From assembly GCF_003053565.1 (NCBI RefSeq), contig NZ_QAXS01000016.1, positions 1 through 59,094 of the forward strand: a DNA stretch of 59,094 nucleotides, given 5' to 3'. Source of the stretch: Halanaerobium saccharolyticum (lineage in GTDB: Bacteria > Bacillota > Halanaerobiia > Halanaerobiales > Halanaerobiaceae). Shown here piece after piece: positions 43,067-52,732 of the stretch; the stretch's first letter is position 1; the number at the start of each line of letters is the position of its first letter. The notes under the pieces are model-generated. The model had not been told where the DNA came from. It made no database searches and saw only the letters and a program-made list of their open reading frames with translations. A program made the translations under genes and the position numbers.

Positions 43067-45055
43067 ATGGAAGTTATCGAAAAATTAAAAAATAAAATAG
43101 AAGAATATGACCCATCTCAGGCCAGCTTTATTTTGATTTTAAAGTATCTAATTGTTGGATTTATCTGGATTGCTTTATTTGAATATTTTATTGACATCTT
43201 TATACCTGCTGATCAAATACACAGTTTTTTTCATTTTGCAAATAAGGTTATTTTTATTATTTTTTCTGCAGTACTAATTTATTTTTTAATACGCAGGACC
43301 TTAAATGCTAATTATAAGATAAGTAAAAGTATTATAGATAAGGCTGAGGAAATAAAAAATGAAGAAGATAAAATTAAAAAATTTAATTTAATTGAAGATA
43401 TGATAGATGTTGGAATTTGGGAATATGATCTTCAGAGTGGTGAATTATATCTTTCTTTCTGGGCTCAAAACAAATTAAATATCCATCAAAAATATACCAG
43501 TCAGGGACCAATAGAATCAATAAAAGAATATATTCACCCGGATGACCGGCAGGAAGCTCAAAACAAATGGGAACTTTTTTTAGAGAATAAAAATAAAAAG
43601 TACAGTAATATATTTCGAGTTGAAAACAATTCAGAATATATATATATCAAACACAGCGGTCGTTTTTTAAAGGATAGTGATGATTCAGCAGTTAAAGTAA
43701 TTGGAACTACAACCGAAATTACCAGAGAAAAGAAGCTTGAAGATAAATTATATCAGCTTGCTTATTATGATGATTTTACCAGTCTGCCTAATGAAAAATA
43801 TTTTTTAGATAAACTGGAACAGCAGATTAGAGCTGTTGAAAATAGTCAAAATAAGGATGGCTTTTCAGTTTTTTATATTGAGATTATGGACATGGATAAT
43901 ATATCTAATCTAGATGGCTCACTTCACGGCAAAGAGACAGCACAAAAAATCGCTGATACCTTAAATAGGGATCCAGAACTAGAATTAATAAGCCACTATT
44001 ATGGAGATAAATTCCTGCTTTTATATAACAGAATTTCAGAACAGAAAAATATCAAAGCTAAGGCAGAAGAAATTTATCAGTCAGTGAGAATGCTCTGGAA
44101 AGAAAATAAAATCGATTATTTTTTAGATTTTAAAATTGGGATTACTGTTTATCCCTCAAATGGAAAAGATGCTAAAACTTTAATTAGTAGAGCTCACCAT
44201 GCCCTTCATACAATTGAAGCTAGTAATCAGTTTTATCAAATTTATGATAAGAAAATTTATTATGCAAAATTGAATAATATACAGTTGAAAAATGATTTAA
44301 GAAAGGCTGTCGAATCAGAGGGCTTAAGTCTTGTATATCAACCTAAAATTGATCTAAAAAATGATGATATTGTTGCTCTTGAGGCTTTACTTCGCTGGCA
44401 GCATCCTGAATTTGGTCAGATTTCACCTGGATATTTTATTCCGATTGCTGAACAGAGTAATTTAATTACTCAAATAACGCGCTGGGTGATTAAAAGGGTC
44501 ATTAAAGAATTCTCTGAGAACAGGATTTTACGGGAATCAGAAAAGATTATTTCGATTAATCTATCTGCCTATGACTTAAAAGATGACAGTCTAATAACCT
44601 TTTTAGAGGGATTAATCGCTGACGGAAAATTATGTCCTCATCAGATTGATTTTGAGATTACAGAATCTGTGTTTTTGGATGCTGAAAAAAGAGACTTAGA
44701 AAATCTTAATAAATTAAAAGAGGCAGGTTTTTATATCTCACTCGATGATTTTGGCAAAGGATATTCTTCACTTTCTTATCTGGCTAAACTTCCAATTGAT
44801 ATGCTTAAACTTGATATGTCTTTTATTCGTAATCTAGATCAGAAAAGAAATAGAATTTTGATAGAAAAAATTATTGAATTATCTCATGAGCTTGATTTTC
44901 AGGTTGTAGCAGAAGGTGTAGAAGAAAAAATTGAACTGGAGATATTAAAAGATCTCAATTGTGATTATGTCCAGGGTTATTATTATTACCGTCCGAAGCC
45001 GCTTGCTGAACTTGAGTCTATCATCTGCTATGATTGCAATATACAGCATTTATGA
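43067..45055 (+). CDS. PAS-GGDEF(degenerate)-EAL c-di-GMP phosphodiesterase
   Basis: 662-aa inner-membrane signalling protein. Two membrane spans (about 23-45 and 52-76), a PAS-like domain (about 100-215; DMIDVGIWEYDLQSG), a GGDEF-like domain (about 225-385) and an EAL domain (about 400-655). The active-site GGDEF reads YGDKF, so cyclase activity is probably lost. The EAL site looks complete: EALLRW, INLSAYD, FEITES, LDDFGKGYSS, LKLDMSF and AEGVEE. It is thus likely a c-di-GMP hydrolase under control of a c-di-GMP riboswitch. ATG 43067 behind AGGAGGG; upstream frame positions lie in the terminator. Confidence 0.9.
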   Translation: MEVIEKLKNKIEEYDPSQASFILILKYLIVGFIWIALFEYFIDIFIPADQIHSFFHFANKVIFIIFSAVLIYFLIRRTLNANYKISKSIIDKAEEIKNEEDKIKKFNLIEDMIDVGIWEYDLQSGELYLSFWAQNKLNIHQKYTSQGPIESIKEYIHPDDRQEAQNKWELFLENKNKKYSNIFRVENNSEYIYIKHSGRFLKDSDDSAVKVIGTTTEITREKKLEDKLYQLAYYDDFTSLPNEKYFLDKLEQQIRAVENSQNKDGFSVFYIEIMDMDNISNLDGSLHGKETAQKIADTLNRDPELELISHYYGDKFLLLYNRISEQKNIKAKAEEIYQSVRMLWKENKIDYFLDFKIGITVYPSNGKDAKTLISRAHHALHTIEASNQFYQIYDKKIYYAKLNNIQLKNDLRKAVESEGLSLVYQPKIDLKNDDIVALEALLRWQHPEFGQISPGYFIPIAEQSNLITQITRWVIKRVIKEFSENRILRESEKIISINLSAYDLKDDSLITFLEGLIADGKLCPHQIDFEITESVFLDAEKRDLENLNKLKEAGFYISLDDFGKGYSSLSYLAKLPIDMLKLDMSFIRNLDQKRNRILIEKIIELSHELDFQVVAEGVEEKIELEILKDLNCDYVQGYYYYRPKPLAELESIICYDCNIQHL

Positions 45056-45095
45056 TATAATTTTACTATAATAAGTAAAAAAGGTAGGGGTTAAA

Positions 45096-47066
45096 ATGTT
45101 AAAGTCAATCAAAGCTAAAATGCTCTTTGCAATCTCAATATTAATTTTATTAATTGTTGGTGGTACAGCCTTAACATTATATAATCAGTCAACAGATATT
45201 ATGGAAGCTACTATTATGTCAGGTGCTGAAGAAAGCGCTCGTCAAAATTCTAATACAATTAATGAGTGGCTAACTGGAATGGAAATTTTCTTAAAAGATT
45301 TAGCAAATTCAAATGATGTTAAAACTATGATGTGGAGCAGTCAGGAAAGATTCCTCAAAGAGGCCGATCATCCTGAATTAGAAAATATTATAGTTGCCCG
45401 AGATGATGGTAGAGCAAATGTGGTTGGTGGAGAAAATATCGATGTTTCTGATCGAGAATATTTTAATAGAGCAATGGAAACAGGAAAGATAACATATTCG
45501 AATGCCAGGCCCAGTGAGTTAACAGAGGGAAATGTTATCTCAATTGCTGTCCCGATAATTGATCTGGGAGAACAGGTTGGAGTCTTAATTGGTACTGTCT
45601 CTACAGAATATCTGCAGCAGTTAATTACTGAAATGAATATTAACGGAGCTGGTTATGGTTGGATAATCAATCAAAATAAGAATACTATAGCTTATCCGGA
45701 AAAAGATTACATAGCAAATAGTGAGCTTGCAGATAGTAATCAGGATTTAAAAAATATTAGTCAAAATATGGTGGCTGGAGAGAGTGATGCAGTAAACTAT
45801 AACTTTAATAATCAGGAAAAAATTATGGCCTATCATCCTGTAGAAATTAATGGCTGGTCCGTAGCAATGACAGCAGATCGAGCTGAAGTGATGAGTGGAC
45901 TAAATAATTTAAGAAATACTAGTCTGGTAATTGCAGTTATTGCTCTAATTTTTGGAATGATTGTTACAATAATTATTGCCTCCTATATAGCAAATCCTCT
46001 TAATTATGTCACAGCTGCTGCAGAGAAAATTGCAGCAGGAGATTTTACCTTAAATATTGATGATAAATATTTAAAACGTAAGGACGAAATTGGAAGCTTA
46101 ACAAATTCATTCTCAGAGATGATTACTAATCTGAAAGAAATGATCTTAGATGTTAAGAATGTTTCAGATCGAGTTGCAGCCTCCAGCGAAGAATTATCAG
46201 CCAGTGGAAACCAGGTTGGTGAAAGTGCTGATGAGGTTAGCAGAGCTATTCAGGAAGTAGCCTCTAATACAGAGGAACAGTCAGCTCAGGTTGAAGAAAC
46301 TACAGCTACAATGGATGAGTTAATTAAACAGATTACAATGATCAATACTTCCTCTGAGGCCATGGATAGACAGGCTGCAGATGTAATAAAAAATATTGAA
46401 AAAGGTAATCAGTCTATTGACAAATCTGCTTCCGAAATTAATAAAGTTAAAGACAATTCGCAGAGTGTGGAAGAGTCGGTCCACTCTCTGGCAGATTCTT
46501 CACAGAGAATTGGAGAAATAGTGAGCATGATTAAAGATATATCTTCTCAGACTAATCTGCTGGCTTTGAATGCAGCAATTGAAGCAGCCAGAGCAGGAGA
46601 AGCGGGCCGCGGATTTTCGGTAGTTGCTGATGAAATTAGAGAACTTGCAGAAGAATCAAACAAGGCTACAGATGAAATCACTGAATTAATTGAAGGTATT
46701 CAAAAAGATGTAAATGCTTCTGTAAAAAATATGGAAGAGACTGGAGAGGTAGTTGAGTCAAGTGTTAGCTCCATTGAGGAGAGTGGAAAAGCATTTGAAG
46801 AAATTGAAAATACTGCTGGAGTTTTAAGTAGAATTATTGGAAATATAAATAGTAAGGCTGAAGAAATGGCTGCCAACAGTGATGATGTAGAAATAGCGAT
46901 CAGAGAAATTGCCTCTGCAAGCGAAACTGCAGCTGCTAATGCTGAGGAAGTTGCAGCTTCCAGCCAGGAGCAGAATGCAGCTACAGATGAGATTATTACT
47001 GCTTCACAGGAACTGGCTGAAATGGCAGAAGAATTATCAGAGTCGATTTCTAAGTTCAAACTTTAA
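45096..47066 (+). CDS. Methyl-accepting chemotaxis protein
   Basis: 656-aa chemoreceptor. Span about 8-28, an extracellular Cache domain (about 35-270; [37 protein letters not shown]), second span about 277-297, HAMP, and a signalling domain very similar to that of the chemoreceptor at 39262-41355 (same tip [20 protein letters not shown]). The two are diverged paralogues in their sensor parts. It lies 40 bases after the EAL protein gene and could be partly cotranscribed, although a TATAAT-like box near 45054-45061 suggests its own promoter. Confidence 0.92.
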   Translation: MLKSIKAKMLFAISILILLIVGGTALTLYNQSTDIMEATIMSGAEESARQNSNTINEWLTGMEIFLKDLANSNDVKTMMWSSQERFLKEADHPELENIIVARDDGRANVVGGENIDVSDREYFNRAMETGKITYSNARPSELTEGNVISIAVPIIDLGEQVGVLIGTVSTEYLQQLITEMNINGAGYGWIINQNKNTIAYPEKDYIANSELADSNQDLKNISQNMVAGESDAVNYNFNNQEKIMAYHPVEINGWSVAMTADRAEVMSGLNNLRNTSLVIAVIALIFGMIVTIIIASYIANPLNYVTAAAEKIAAGDFTLNIDDKYLKRKDEIGSLTNSFSEMITNLKEMILDVKNVSDRVAASSEELSASGNQVGESADEVSRAIQEVASNTEEQSAQVEETTATMDELIKQITMINTSSEAMDRQAADVIKNIEKGNQSIDKSASEINKVKDNSQSVEESVHSLADSSQRIGEIVSMIKDISSQTNLLALNAAIEAARAGEAGRGFSVVADEIRELAEESNKATDEITELIEGIQKDVNASVKNMEETGEVVESSVSSIEESGKAFEEIENTAGVLSRIIGNINSKAEEMAANSDDVEIAIREIASASETAAANAEEVAASSQEQNAATDEIITASQELAEMAEELSESISKFKL

Positions 47067-47102
47067 AAACTTGCTGCTTAATTCTTATTAAAAGTTAATA
47101 CT

Positions 47103-47130
47103 AAAAAAAGGAGCCTTTTGGGCTCCTTTT
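47103..47130. terminator. Bidirectional terminator
   Basis: GGAGCC-TTTTG-GGCTCC with TTTT on the plus side and seven A (T on the minus strand) on the other. It serves the chemoreceptor and the convergent antiporter-like gene. Confidence 0.8.
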
Positions 47131-47163
47131 GCATAACTGGGTAATTTAACTTTCAAGTTATAA

Positions 47164-48429
47164 CTAATGTTCAATTCTTGACATTATTGGAAAACGAATT
47201 AGATAGGCAACAACTAAATAAATTGCTGTTGTAGTTAAGCCGCTTAGATAATGAAAATCAAACTGATGTCCCAGATAAATATTTGTCGTCACAGCCAGTA
47301 AAATAAGCGACAGTGCAGGAATCAAGATTGAAATATTTTCTAAAATACCTGGTTGATAATTACTTTTTACTTTTGTTTTAAAATTGAAATTAGATTCTTT
47401 CAAGTCTTTGAAAATTATTACCCATAATATCTTTAAAGAATAAGCAACTGTTAAAATACTGCCAAGATGCAGCAAAAATTCAAACATTGGAATGGCACTA
47501 AGCGAATATTTAATTAGATGTTTGCTGCTGTAACCAATAAAAAAAGGAAAAGCCATTAAGGATAGAAAAGAAAGTATAGTACTTAATGCATTAATTTTTT
47601 GCCGCAGTTCACAGCGTTTAAAATCAAAGATGGAATTTGATTTGAATTCTTTAATCCAGCTGCCGGCACCATTAAACAGTGTTGACTTTGCCAATGCATG
47701 AGCTATAATGTGGAGTATTGCACCATAGTATCCGTAAATATTTCCACTGCCAATGGCCAGAGTTATAAATCCAAACTGACTGATCGAACTATAAGCTAAA
47801 ATAAGTTTGTAATTTTTTTCTTCCAGAGCTTTAATTCCACCATAAAAAATCATAATCAGGCCGAGATATAAAAGCAATCTATTTCCATTAACAATAATTT
47901 TTAAGAGTGAAATATAACCAAGTTTGGCAACTAAGCCAGAGGAAAGTGCACAAAATGCTGTTGACGCCTGTTTATAAATGTAAGGAACCCAGAAGTGGAA
48001 GCCAATAACAGCACTTTTTACTCCCAGACCAACAATAAACATCAGCTGCAGCCAGAATTCTTTAACCTCCCCTACATTTTGATAACCATTTGTATAAGCG
48101 GTTAAAACAGTGAGAATTAAAAAACTCCCACCTATAAACTGAATCACAAAATACTCCCAGGCAATATTCTTGTTGTCCCAGGCCAGCATCAGAGAAGTAG
48201 TTAATGTTGCAAGTTCCCAGCCAATCATAAAAATAAACCAGTTATTTGTAGTGACTACAAGACTAAAGCTGATTACAAAAAATACTGTAACTAAAAAAAA
48301 TAAGGACCGGTATTCTTTGATTTTTCTCCAGTTTGAGATTAGAGTGAAAAAAGTTACTAAAAAGCCAGTGCTTAAAAATAAGATATTAATATTATTAAAG
48401 ATAAAATTACTGGAAATAAATACCTGCAT
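47164..48429 (-). CDS. Orphan MrpD/NuoN-like proton-translocating membrane subunit
   Basis: 421-aa protein with about 12 membrane spans of the Proton_antipo_M family. Charged residues of the ion path are kept: Glu in IGWELAT (about 71), Lys in GVKSAVIGF (about 137) and Lys in LVAKLGY (about 168). The usual W-L-P-D-A-H motif after the first Lys is changed to WVPYIYKQAS. No other Mrp, Nuo, Hyc or Ech gene is next to it, so its partner complex must be encoded elsewhere or it works alone. GAGGAGG before the ATG. Confidence 0.75.
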   Translation of the reverse strand: MQVFISSNFIFNNINILFLSTGFLVTFFTLISNWRKIKEYRSLFFLVTVFFVISFSLVVTTNNWFIFMIGWELATLTTSLMLAWDNKNIAWEYFVIQFIGGSFLILTVLTAYTNGYQNVGEVKEFWLQLMFIVGLGVKSAVIGFHFWVPYIYKQASTAFCALSSGLVAKLGYISLLKIIVNGNRLLLYLGLIMIFYGGIKALEEKNYKLILAYSSISQFGFITLAIGSGNIYGYYGAILHIIAHALAKSTLFNGAGSWIKEFKSNSIFDFKRCELRQKINALSTILSFLSLMAFPFFIGYSSKHLIKYSLSAIPMFEFLLHLGSILTVAYSLKILWVIIFKDLKESNFNFKTKVKSNYQPGILENISILIPALSLILLAVTTNIYLGHQFDFHYLSGLTTTAIYLVVAYLIRFPIMSRIEH

Positions 48430-48509
48430 ATAACTGCCTCCTCTGTCAAAATTATATCATAAGCGTTAAATAACTGAAAGAAAAAAATAAGCAATTGAGT
48501 CAGAAAAAT

Positions 48510-48538
48510 TTGACAAATGCAAAAACTGATGATATATT
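48510..48538 (+). promoter_or_regulatory. Sigma-A promoter of the cold-shock gene
   Basis: Perfect TTGACA (48510-48515), 17-base spacer, TATATT (48533-48538). The leader of about 60 bases contains CTGAGTA/TACTCAG (48546-48552 with 48571-48577), a possible temperature-responsive fold. Confidence 0.8.
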
Positions 48539-48604
48539 TAAATCACTGAGTATTCTAAACTAGTTACACTTACTCAGGTTAAATTTTAGGAGGAAGATAT
48601 TAAT

Positions 48605-48808
48605 ATGGTTTACACAGGAAAAGTTAAGTGGTTTGATGAGAAAAAAGGTTATGGCTTTATTGAAAGAGAAGATGGCGACGATGTATTTGTACATTTCTCT
48701 GCACTGCAGCAGGAAGGTTTTAAAACCTTAGAAGAAGGTCAGGAAGTTGAATTCGAAATTGTTGAAGGAGACCGTGGTCCTCAGGCAGAGAATGTTGATG
48801 TTATATAA
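48605..48808 (+). CDS. Cold-shock protein (CspA family)
   Basis: 67-aa single-stranded nucleic-acid-binding protein and RNA chaperone. RNP1 KGYGFIE and RNP2 VFVHFSAL are intact, as is the opening [12 protein letters not shown]. Strong AGGAGGA site, strong promoter and its own terminator indicate high independent expression. Confidence 0.95.
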   Translation: MVYTGKVKWFDEKKGYGFIEREDGDDVFVHFSALQQEGFKTLEEGQEVEFEIVEGDRGPQAENVDVI

Positions 48809-48827
48809 TTAAAGATTACGGAAATTA

Positions 48828-48858
48828 CCCTGACTATTAATTTAGTCGGGGTTTTTTT
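48828..48858 (+). terminator. Terminator of the cold-shock gene
   Basis: CCCTGACTA (48828-48836) pairs with TAGTCGGGG (48843-48851), followed by seven T. Confidence 0.88.
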
Positions 48859-48969
48859 ATTTTATAGATAATTTATTATATTAGTTGATTTTTATTTTTA
48901 ATAAAGATAAAATTGTATAAAGATAATTAAATAAAATGATGACTTAAAAACAAATATTGGAGGTAAATT

Positions 48970-49806
48970 ATGAAATTCAAAATAATAGTTGACAGCTGTT
49001 GTGATTTGACAGATGAAATCAGAGAACGATTTGATATATCAACTGCTCCTCTATCGATAGATATTGGAGATAAACATTTTGTTGATGATGAAAAACTGGA
49101 TAGAGAAGAGCTGCTGACTGCAATGCGCAGCAGCGATCAGGCACCTAAAACTGCCAGCCCCGGTCCGGGACCTTTTTTAGATTTATACAAAAAATATGAA
49201 AATATCTTTGTGGTGACTCTATCTAAAGAATTAAGTGCAACCTACCAGAATGCAGTTCTGGCAAAAGAGATGTTAATGGAAGAAGCTGAAGATAAATTTG
49301 TAAAAGTTTTTAATTCTTTCAGTGCTACTGTTGGAGAAACAATGATTGCTTATAAACTGGGTGAGTTGATTGAGGCCGGTTTAAATAGAGAAGAAATTGT
49401 ATAAAAAGTTGAAAAATATGTAGAGGAAATGCAGACTTTATTTGTGCTTGATTCGCTTGATAATTTAATCAAAGCAGGAAGAATGGGAAAATTAAAAGGT
49501 AAGATAGCTTCCTTTTTTAATATTAAACCTGTTTTGGGTGCAACTGAAGAAGGTACTATAACTCTAGTTGATAAAGCTAGAGGCAGCAAAAGAGCTATCA
49601 GAAAACTTGTAGATAAAATTGGAGAAAAAGGTGAGAATTTAGAAGAAAAAGTTCTTGGTATTGCCCACTGTAATGCTTTAGAGAAAGCAGAATATATAAA
49701 AGAAAAAGCAGCAGAAAAATATAACTTTAGAGAAATTATTATAGTGGAAACAGCCGGAATCAGTACTGTTTATGCTAACGAAGGTGGAATAGTTCTGGCG
49801 TTTTAA
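48970..49806 (+). pseudogene. degV-family fatty-acid-binding protein gene interrupted by an in-frame stop
   Basis: One continuous reading frame encodes a whole DegV protein except for a TAA at 49402-49404 (after EEIV, before KVEKYVEEM). The first part (144 codons) has IVDSCCDLTDEI and TASPGPGPFLDLYKK; the second has LFVLDSLDNLIKAGRMGK, FFNIKPVLG and the C-terminal part of the fold. The frame is kept on both sides, so this is a single nonsense change, not a frameshift. Restart at ATG 49429 has poor spacing to AGAGGA. It is a recent pseudogene, read-through product or sequencing error. Confidence 0.8.
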
Positions 49807-49814
49807 AAAAGAAA

Positions 49815-49889
49815 GCCGGTGTAGCTCAAAGGCAGAGCAGTGGTATCGTAAACCGAAGGCTGCAGGTTCAAGTCCTGTCACCGGCTCCA
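49815..49889 (+). tRNA. tRNA-Thr (anticodon CGT)
   Basis: 75 bases with encoded CCA. Acceptor GCCGGTG pairs with CACCGGC. D stem GCTC/GAGC. Anticodon loop ATCGTAA with CGT. T arm GCAGG-TTCAAGT-CCTGT. The anticodon stem GTGGT/ACCGA has a G-A mismatch at its outer pair and a T-G wobble. It starts eight bases after the broken degV gene. Confidence 0.9.
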
Positions 49890-49937
49890 TAATTTCATTT
49901 TTAGTGACTGTATAATTGATAATAATTTTTACTCAAT

Positions 49938-50666
49938 TTATTCTTTCCAGGCTTCAACAAATTTTGTTAATCCCTGCAGGAAAAATCCGCCTGCAACCCA
50001 GTAGTATACAAGTTCCGGGTTAGATATAATTAACATTCCAACAACAATATAAATTAACCCCGAAAAAATCAAGGTAATCTTACTGGTATTATCAGCTTCT
50101 TGGGCCAATTTATCCACCCCCGAAATTATAGTATTTGAATTATAATGTCTTAAAATTTTATTTTTAGGATTGAATTCTCCTAAATGAGTTCGTAGATCTT
50201 TCCAGAAATCTGGGAAAAAGATGATGTTTAAAAATATTCCTCCAAGCAGCAGACTGAGCAGATAAGTAGTACTGTGCCAGTAGTCTCCCCAGCTTAAAAG
50301 TAGTCCGATTTCGTCCATAAATAATCCGAGACCAATTCCATAGATTAAGGCATTATCTCTGCGGTCAATAAATTTTGTTCTGGTAATTGAAAACCAGCCT
50401 GCAAGAGCGATTAATGCAATACCAATATATAGATGATGAATGTGATAACCAAAAAGTATAATGTTTGAACCGATATAAAATTGTATATCACCAGCTTTAG
50501 CAGCGGTAGATGCTGCACTACCCGCTGAGCCAGCTATTAATACAGCCAGTCTAATAAACAGAAAGGACAGAAGGTATGCACTGCTAATAATAAATGGAAT
50601 TGATTTATCTTTCTCTTTATTTGTTTCATTTTCTTTTTGTTGATTAGTAATTGGCATCACCTCCAT
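49938..50666 (-). CDS. Unrecognised polytopic membrane protein with HHxxxG and DE motifs
   Basis: 242-aa protein with a charged N-terminus and about six membrane spans. Within the membrane part are HIHHLYIGIALIALAG and IYGIGLGLFMDEIGLLLSWGDYW, a His pair and an acidic pair that recur in a widespread uncharacterised integral membrane family. The C-terminus has two more spans. The start is uncertain: ATG 50666 lacks a ribosome site, while ATG 50657 is only one base from GGAGGTG. Function unknown. Confidence 0.6.
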   Translation of the reverse strand: MEVMPITNQQKENETNKEKDKSIPFIISSAYLLSFLFIRLAVLIAGSAGSAASTAAKAGDIQFYIGSNIILFGYHIHHLYIGIALIALAGWFSITRTKFIDRRDNALIYGIGLGLFMDEIGLLLSWGDYWHSTTYLLSLLLGGIFLNIIFFPDFWKDLRTHLGEFNPKNKILRHYNSNTIISGVDKLAQEADNTSKITLIFSGLIYIVVGMLIISNPELVYYWVAGGFFLQGLTKFVEAWKE

Positions 50667-50888
50667 TTATTTAACTTGTTTTAAGTATAAGAAAAAGAAT
50701 ATTTTATTTCAAGTTTATTTGAACATTGTTATATTAAGTTTTTGTGAACGAAAAGGTCTTTAACTGAAAAATTTGCTGTTGATTTAAAAAAGACTTTAGT
50801 TTAAACACATAATATAGAGGAAAATAATTATTAACCAAGAATATAAAATAATAGAGATATTGAAAAAGATAAAATATTTTTTTGATTT

Positions 50889-50912
50889 CGTTATGTGAGG
50901 TTAAGTATAACG
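50889..50912. promoter_or_regulatory. ModE-like palindrome upstream of modA
   Basis: CGTTATGT-N8-GTATAACG. Half-sites CGTTAT/ATAACG resemble those known for the molybdate regulator ModE; spacing is within a base or so of the known operator. It lies 28 bases before the modA start. No modE gene is in the window. Confidence 0.5.
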
Positions 50913-50940
50913 TTTATTATTTTTAGTGAGGTGGAGCTAG

Positions 50941-51735
50941 GTGTTAAAGAAAAGGTTACCAAGAGTAATTTTTATTATTGTTATCTTAATAATTGGCTTT
51001 ACCATAGAACTAACTGCTGCTTCAACATATAGAATAATGGCTGCTTCAAGTCTACAGGAGCCACTAAATGAGATAAAGGAAAAATATGAACAAGAATATA
51101 GGGATTATGAGCTTGACATTAATTATGCCGGGAGTCAGGTTCTCTTCAGTCAGATAAAAATGGGAGTAGATTTTGATTTGTTTTTATCTGCCAATCATGA
51201 CTATCTAAAACAGTTAAAAAAGGAAGATAGAATTAAAGCAGAAACTATCTTTACAAAAAATGAGTTGTTGATAATAATAAATTCGCAAAAAAATAGAGTT
51301 GATAATCTGGAAGATTTAATGAGTAGAGGTTATTCGTTATTAATAGGTGTAGAATCTGTTCCGGTAGGCTCATATACAATTAAAATGGTTGATAACTATG
51401 TTAATTCAATTTCTAAAAAAGCAAAAAAAGATAAATTTAAGTCAGATTTCAATTCCCTAGTCGTTTCCAGAGAATTTGATGTAAAAAGTGTACTGAACAA
51501 GGTTAAACTTGGAGCAGCGGATGCAGGAATTGTTTATTTAAGTGATTACAATCAGGATCAGGATTTATATCAAGTTAAGATTCCAAAAAAATTTAATGTG
51601 GAAGCAAATTATTATATGGGTTTAAATAAAAATTCTTCAGCTGGTTCAGAGAAAATTTACAATTATATTCTCAGTAGTTCAGCACAACAAATATTTTTAA
51701 AATATAATTTTAAGCGAGTGAAAAAATATGAATGA
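50941..51735 (+). CDS. modA: Molybdate ABC transporter substrate-binding protein
   Basis: 264-aa exported binding protein of the ModA family. Signal peptide ends near ELTA-ASTY. Oxyanion-site segments: AASSLQEPLNEI, NYAGSQVLFSQI, DLFLSANHDYLKQL, GVESVPVGSYT and AADAGIVYLSDY, in family order. Molybdate is the usual ligand, tungstate also possible. The GTG start follows GAGGTGGAG. Its end overlaps modB by eight bases. Confidence 0.88.
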   Translation: MLKKRLPRVIFIIVILIIGFTIELTAASTYRIMAASSLQEPLNEIKEKYEQEYRDYELDINYAGSQVLFSQIKMGVDFDLFLSANHDYLKQLKKEDRIKAETIFTKNELLIIINSQKNRVDNLEDLMSRGYSLLIGVESVPVGSYTIKMVDNYVNSISKKAKKDKFKSDFNSLVVSREFDVKSVLNKVKLGAADAGIVYLSDYNQDQDLYQVKIPKKFNVEANYYMGLNKNSSAGSEKIYNYILSSSAQQIFLKYNFKRVKKYE

Positions 51736-52585
51736 TAATTCAGTTTTGAAGCAAAAAAGTAAAAGTGAAAAATATCAACAATCTGCTCTGCTACCAGCAG
51801 CCTTTTTTTCAAAGTCTGCAGATTCGTCATTTCCAGTTCAGTTATCAATTTATATACTTTCAGCTTTAAACATTTCCTTTATATTTCTTATAATACTTTC
51901 ATTATTTATAGAAAGCTCAGCTGTGGATATCCTAAATATATTTAAGAATATGAATGTTTTATCTGCTTTTAAAATCACTTTTTTTTCACTTAGTATTTCT
52001 GCTCTACTGACGATTATTTTAGGTGTTCCTTTTAGCTATTTGAGCAGCCGCAAAAATGGATATGTTAATAAAATGATAAATATTTTGATTAGTCTTCCGC
52101 TTCTTCTTCCTCCCAGCATTACAGGGCTGGCCTTGCTTTTAACCTTTGGGAATCGAGGGGTTTTGTCATATTTAACTGGAAATCTGGCTTTCACTTTTGG
52201 TTCCTTAGTTATTGTTCAAAGCTTTGTGATGCTGCCTTTATTTATTCATACTTTAAAAAATTCCTTTGTTGAAATCAATAAGAATCTTATAGAAGCGGCT
52301 ATGGTGGAGGGGGCAGCAGAAAATGATCTATTATTTAAAGTATATTTACCTCTAAGCCGGCGGGGGTTTACTACTGCCTTAATTATTTCAATCTTAAGAG
52401 CAGCCGGAGAATTTGGGGCAACAATTATTTTTGCAGGTAATATGAGTGGAAAAACTCAAACTTTAACTACTGCAATTTATAGTTTAAGCCAGACCAACCT
52501 TTCACAGGCAATCGCACTGGCAGTGATTATGCTGAGTGCTTTTTTGCTGCCTTTATTTTTACTGGAATTTAAGATTAAAAAGTGA
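51728..52585 (+). CDS. modB: Molybdate ABC transporter permease
   Basis: 285-aa inner-membrane permease with five to six spans. The segment LPLLLPPSITGLALLLTFG and the EAA loop EAAMVEGAAENDLLFKVYLPL with RAAGEFGATIIFAGN are ModB hallmarks. The N-terminus is longer than usual (about 45 polar residues before the first span). It starts inside modA (overlap ATGAATGA), so translation is coupled. No modC ATPase gene follows; the next gene is an amylase. Confidence 0.88.
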   Translation: MNDNSVLKQKSKSEKYQQSALLPAAFFSKSADSSFPVQLSIYILSALNISFIFLIILSLFIESSAVDILNIFKNMNVLSAFKITFFSLSISALLTIILGVPFSYLSSRKNGYVNKMINILISLPLLLPPSITGLALLLTFGNRGVLSYLTGNLAFTFGSLVIVQSFVMLPLFIHTLKNSFVEINKNLIEAAMVEGAAENDLLFKVYLPLSRRGFTTALIISILRAAGEFGATIIFAGNMSGKTQTLTTAIYSLSQTNLSQAIALAVIMLSAFLLPLFLLEFKIKK

Positions 52586-52622
52586 TTTAACCCGATCTGT
52601 TAATTTGATTATTTGGAATTTC

Positions 52623-52649
52623 TTGACTTTTGACCGCTGATTATATAAA
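52623..52649 (+). promoter_or_regulatory. Possible promoter of the amylase gene
   Basis: TTGACT, 15-base spacer, TATAAA. The spacer is short, and a second weaker candidate lies at about 52663-52685. Confidence 0.35.
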
Positions 52650-52695
52650 ATAATAACAGTATTCAAAATTTTTATGATATTATTTTTTTAATTTT

Positions 52696-52714
52696 GTGCA
52701 ATCGTTTGCGCATT
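52696..52714. promoter_or_regulatory. LacI-family (MalR/CcpA-like) operator before the amylase gene
   Basis: GCAATCGTTTGC at 52698-52709, flanked by GT and GC, is a near-palindrome around a central CG, the shape bound by LacI-family sugar repressors. It is 23 bases before the start codon. Confidence 0.55.
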
Positions 52715-52732
52715 GAAACAAGGAGGGCCAAG

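Noticed and set aside
46700-47059. 119-codon minus-strand frame inside the second chemoreceptor gene
   Set aside because: Ser/Ala-rich shadow of the coiled-coil signalling domain; the sense strand is clearly a chemoreceptor.
49678-49890. Minus-strand frame with a typical PVTGLEPAAFG-like start
   Set aside because: It is the reverse complement of the tRNA-Thr gene, a well-known false ORF.
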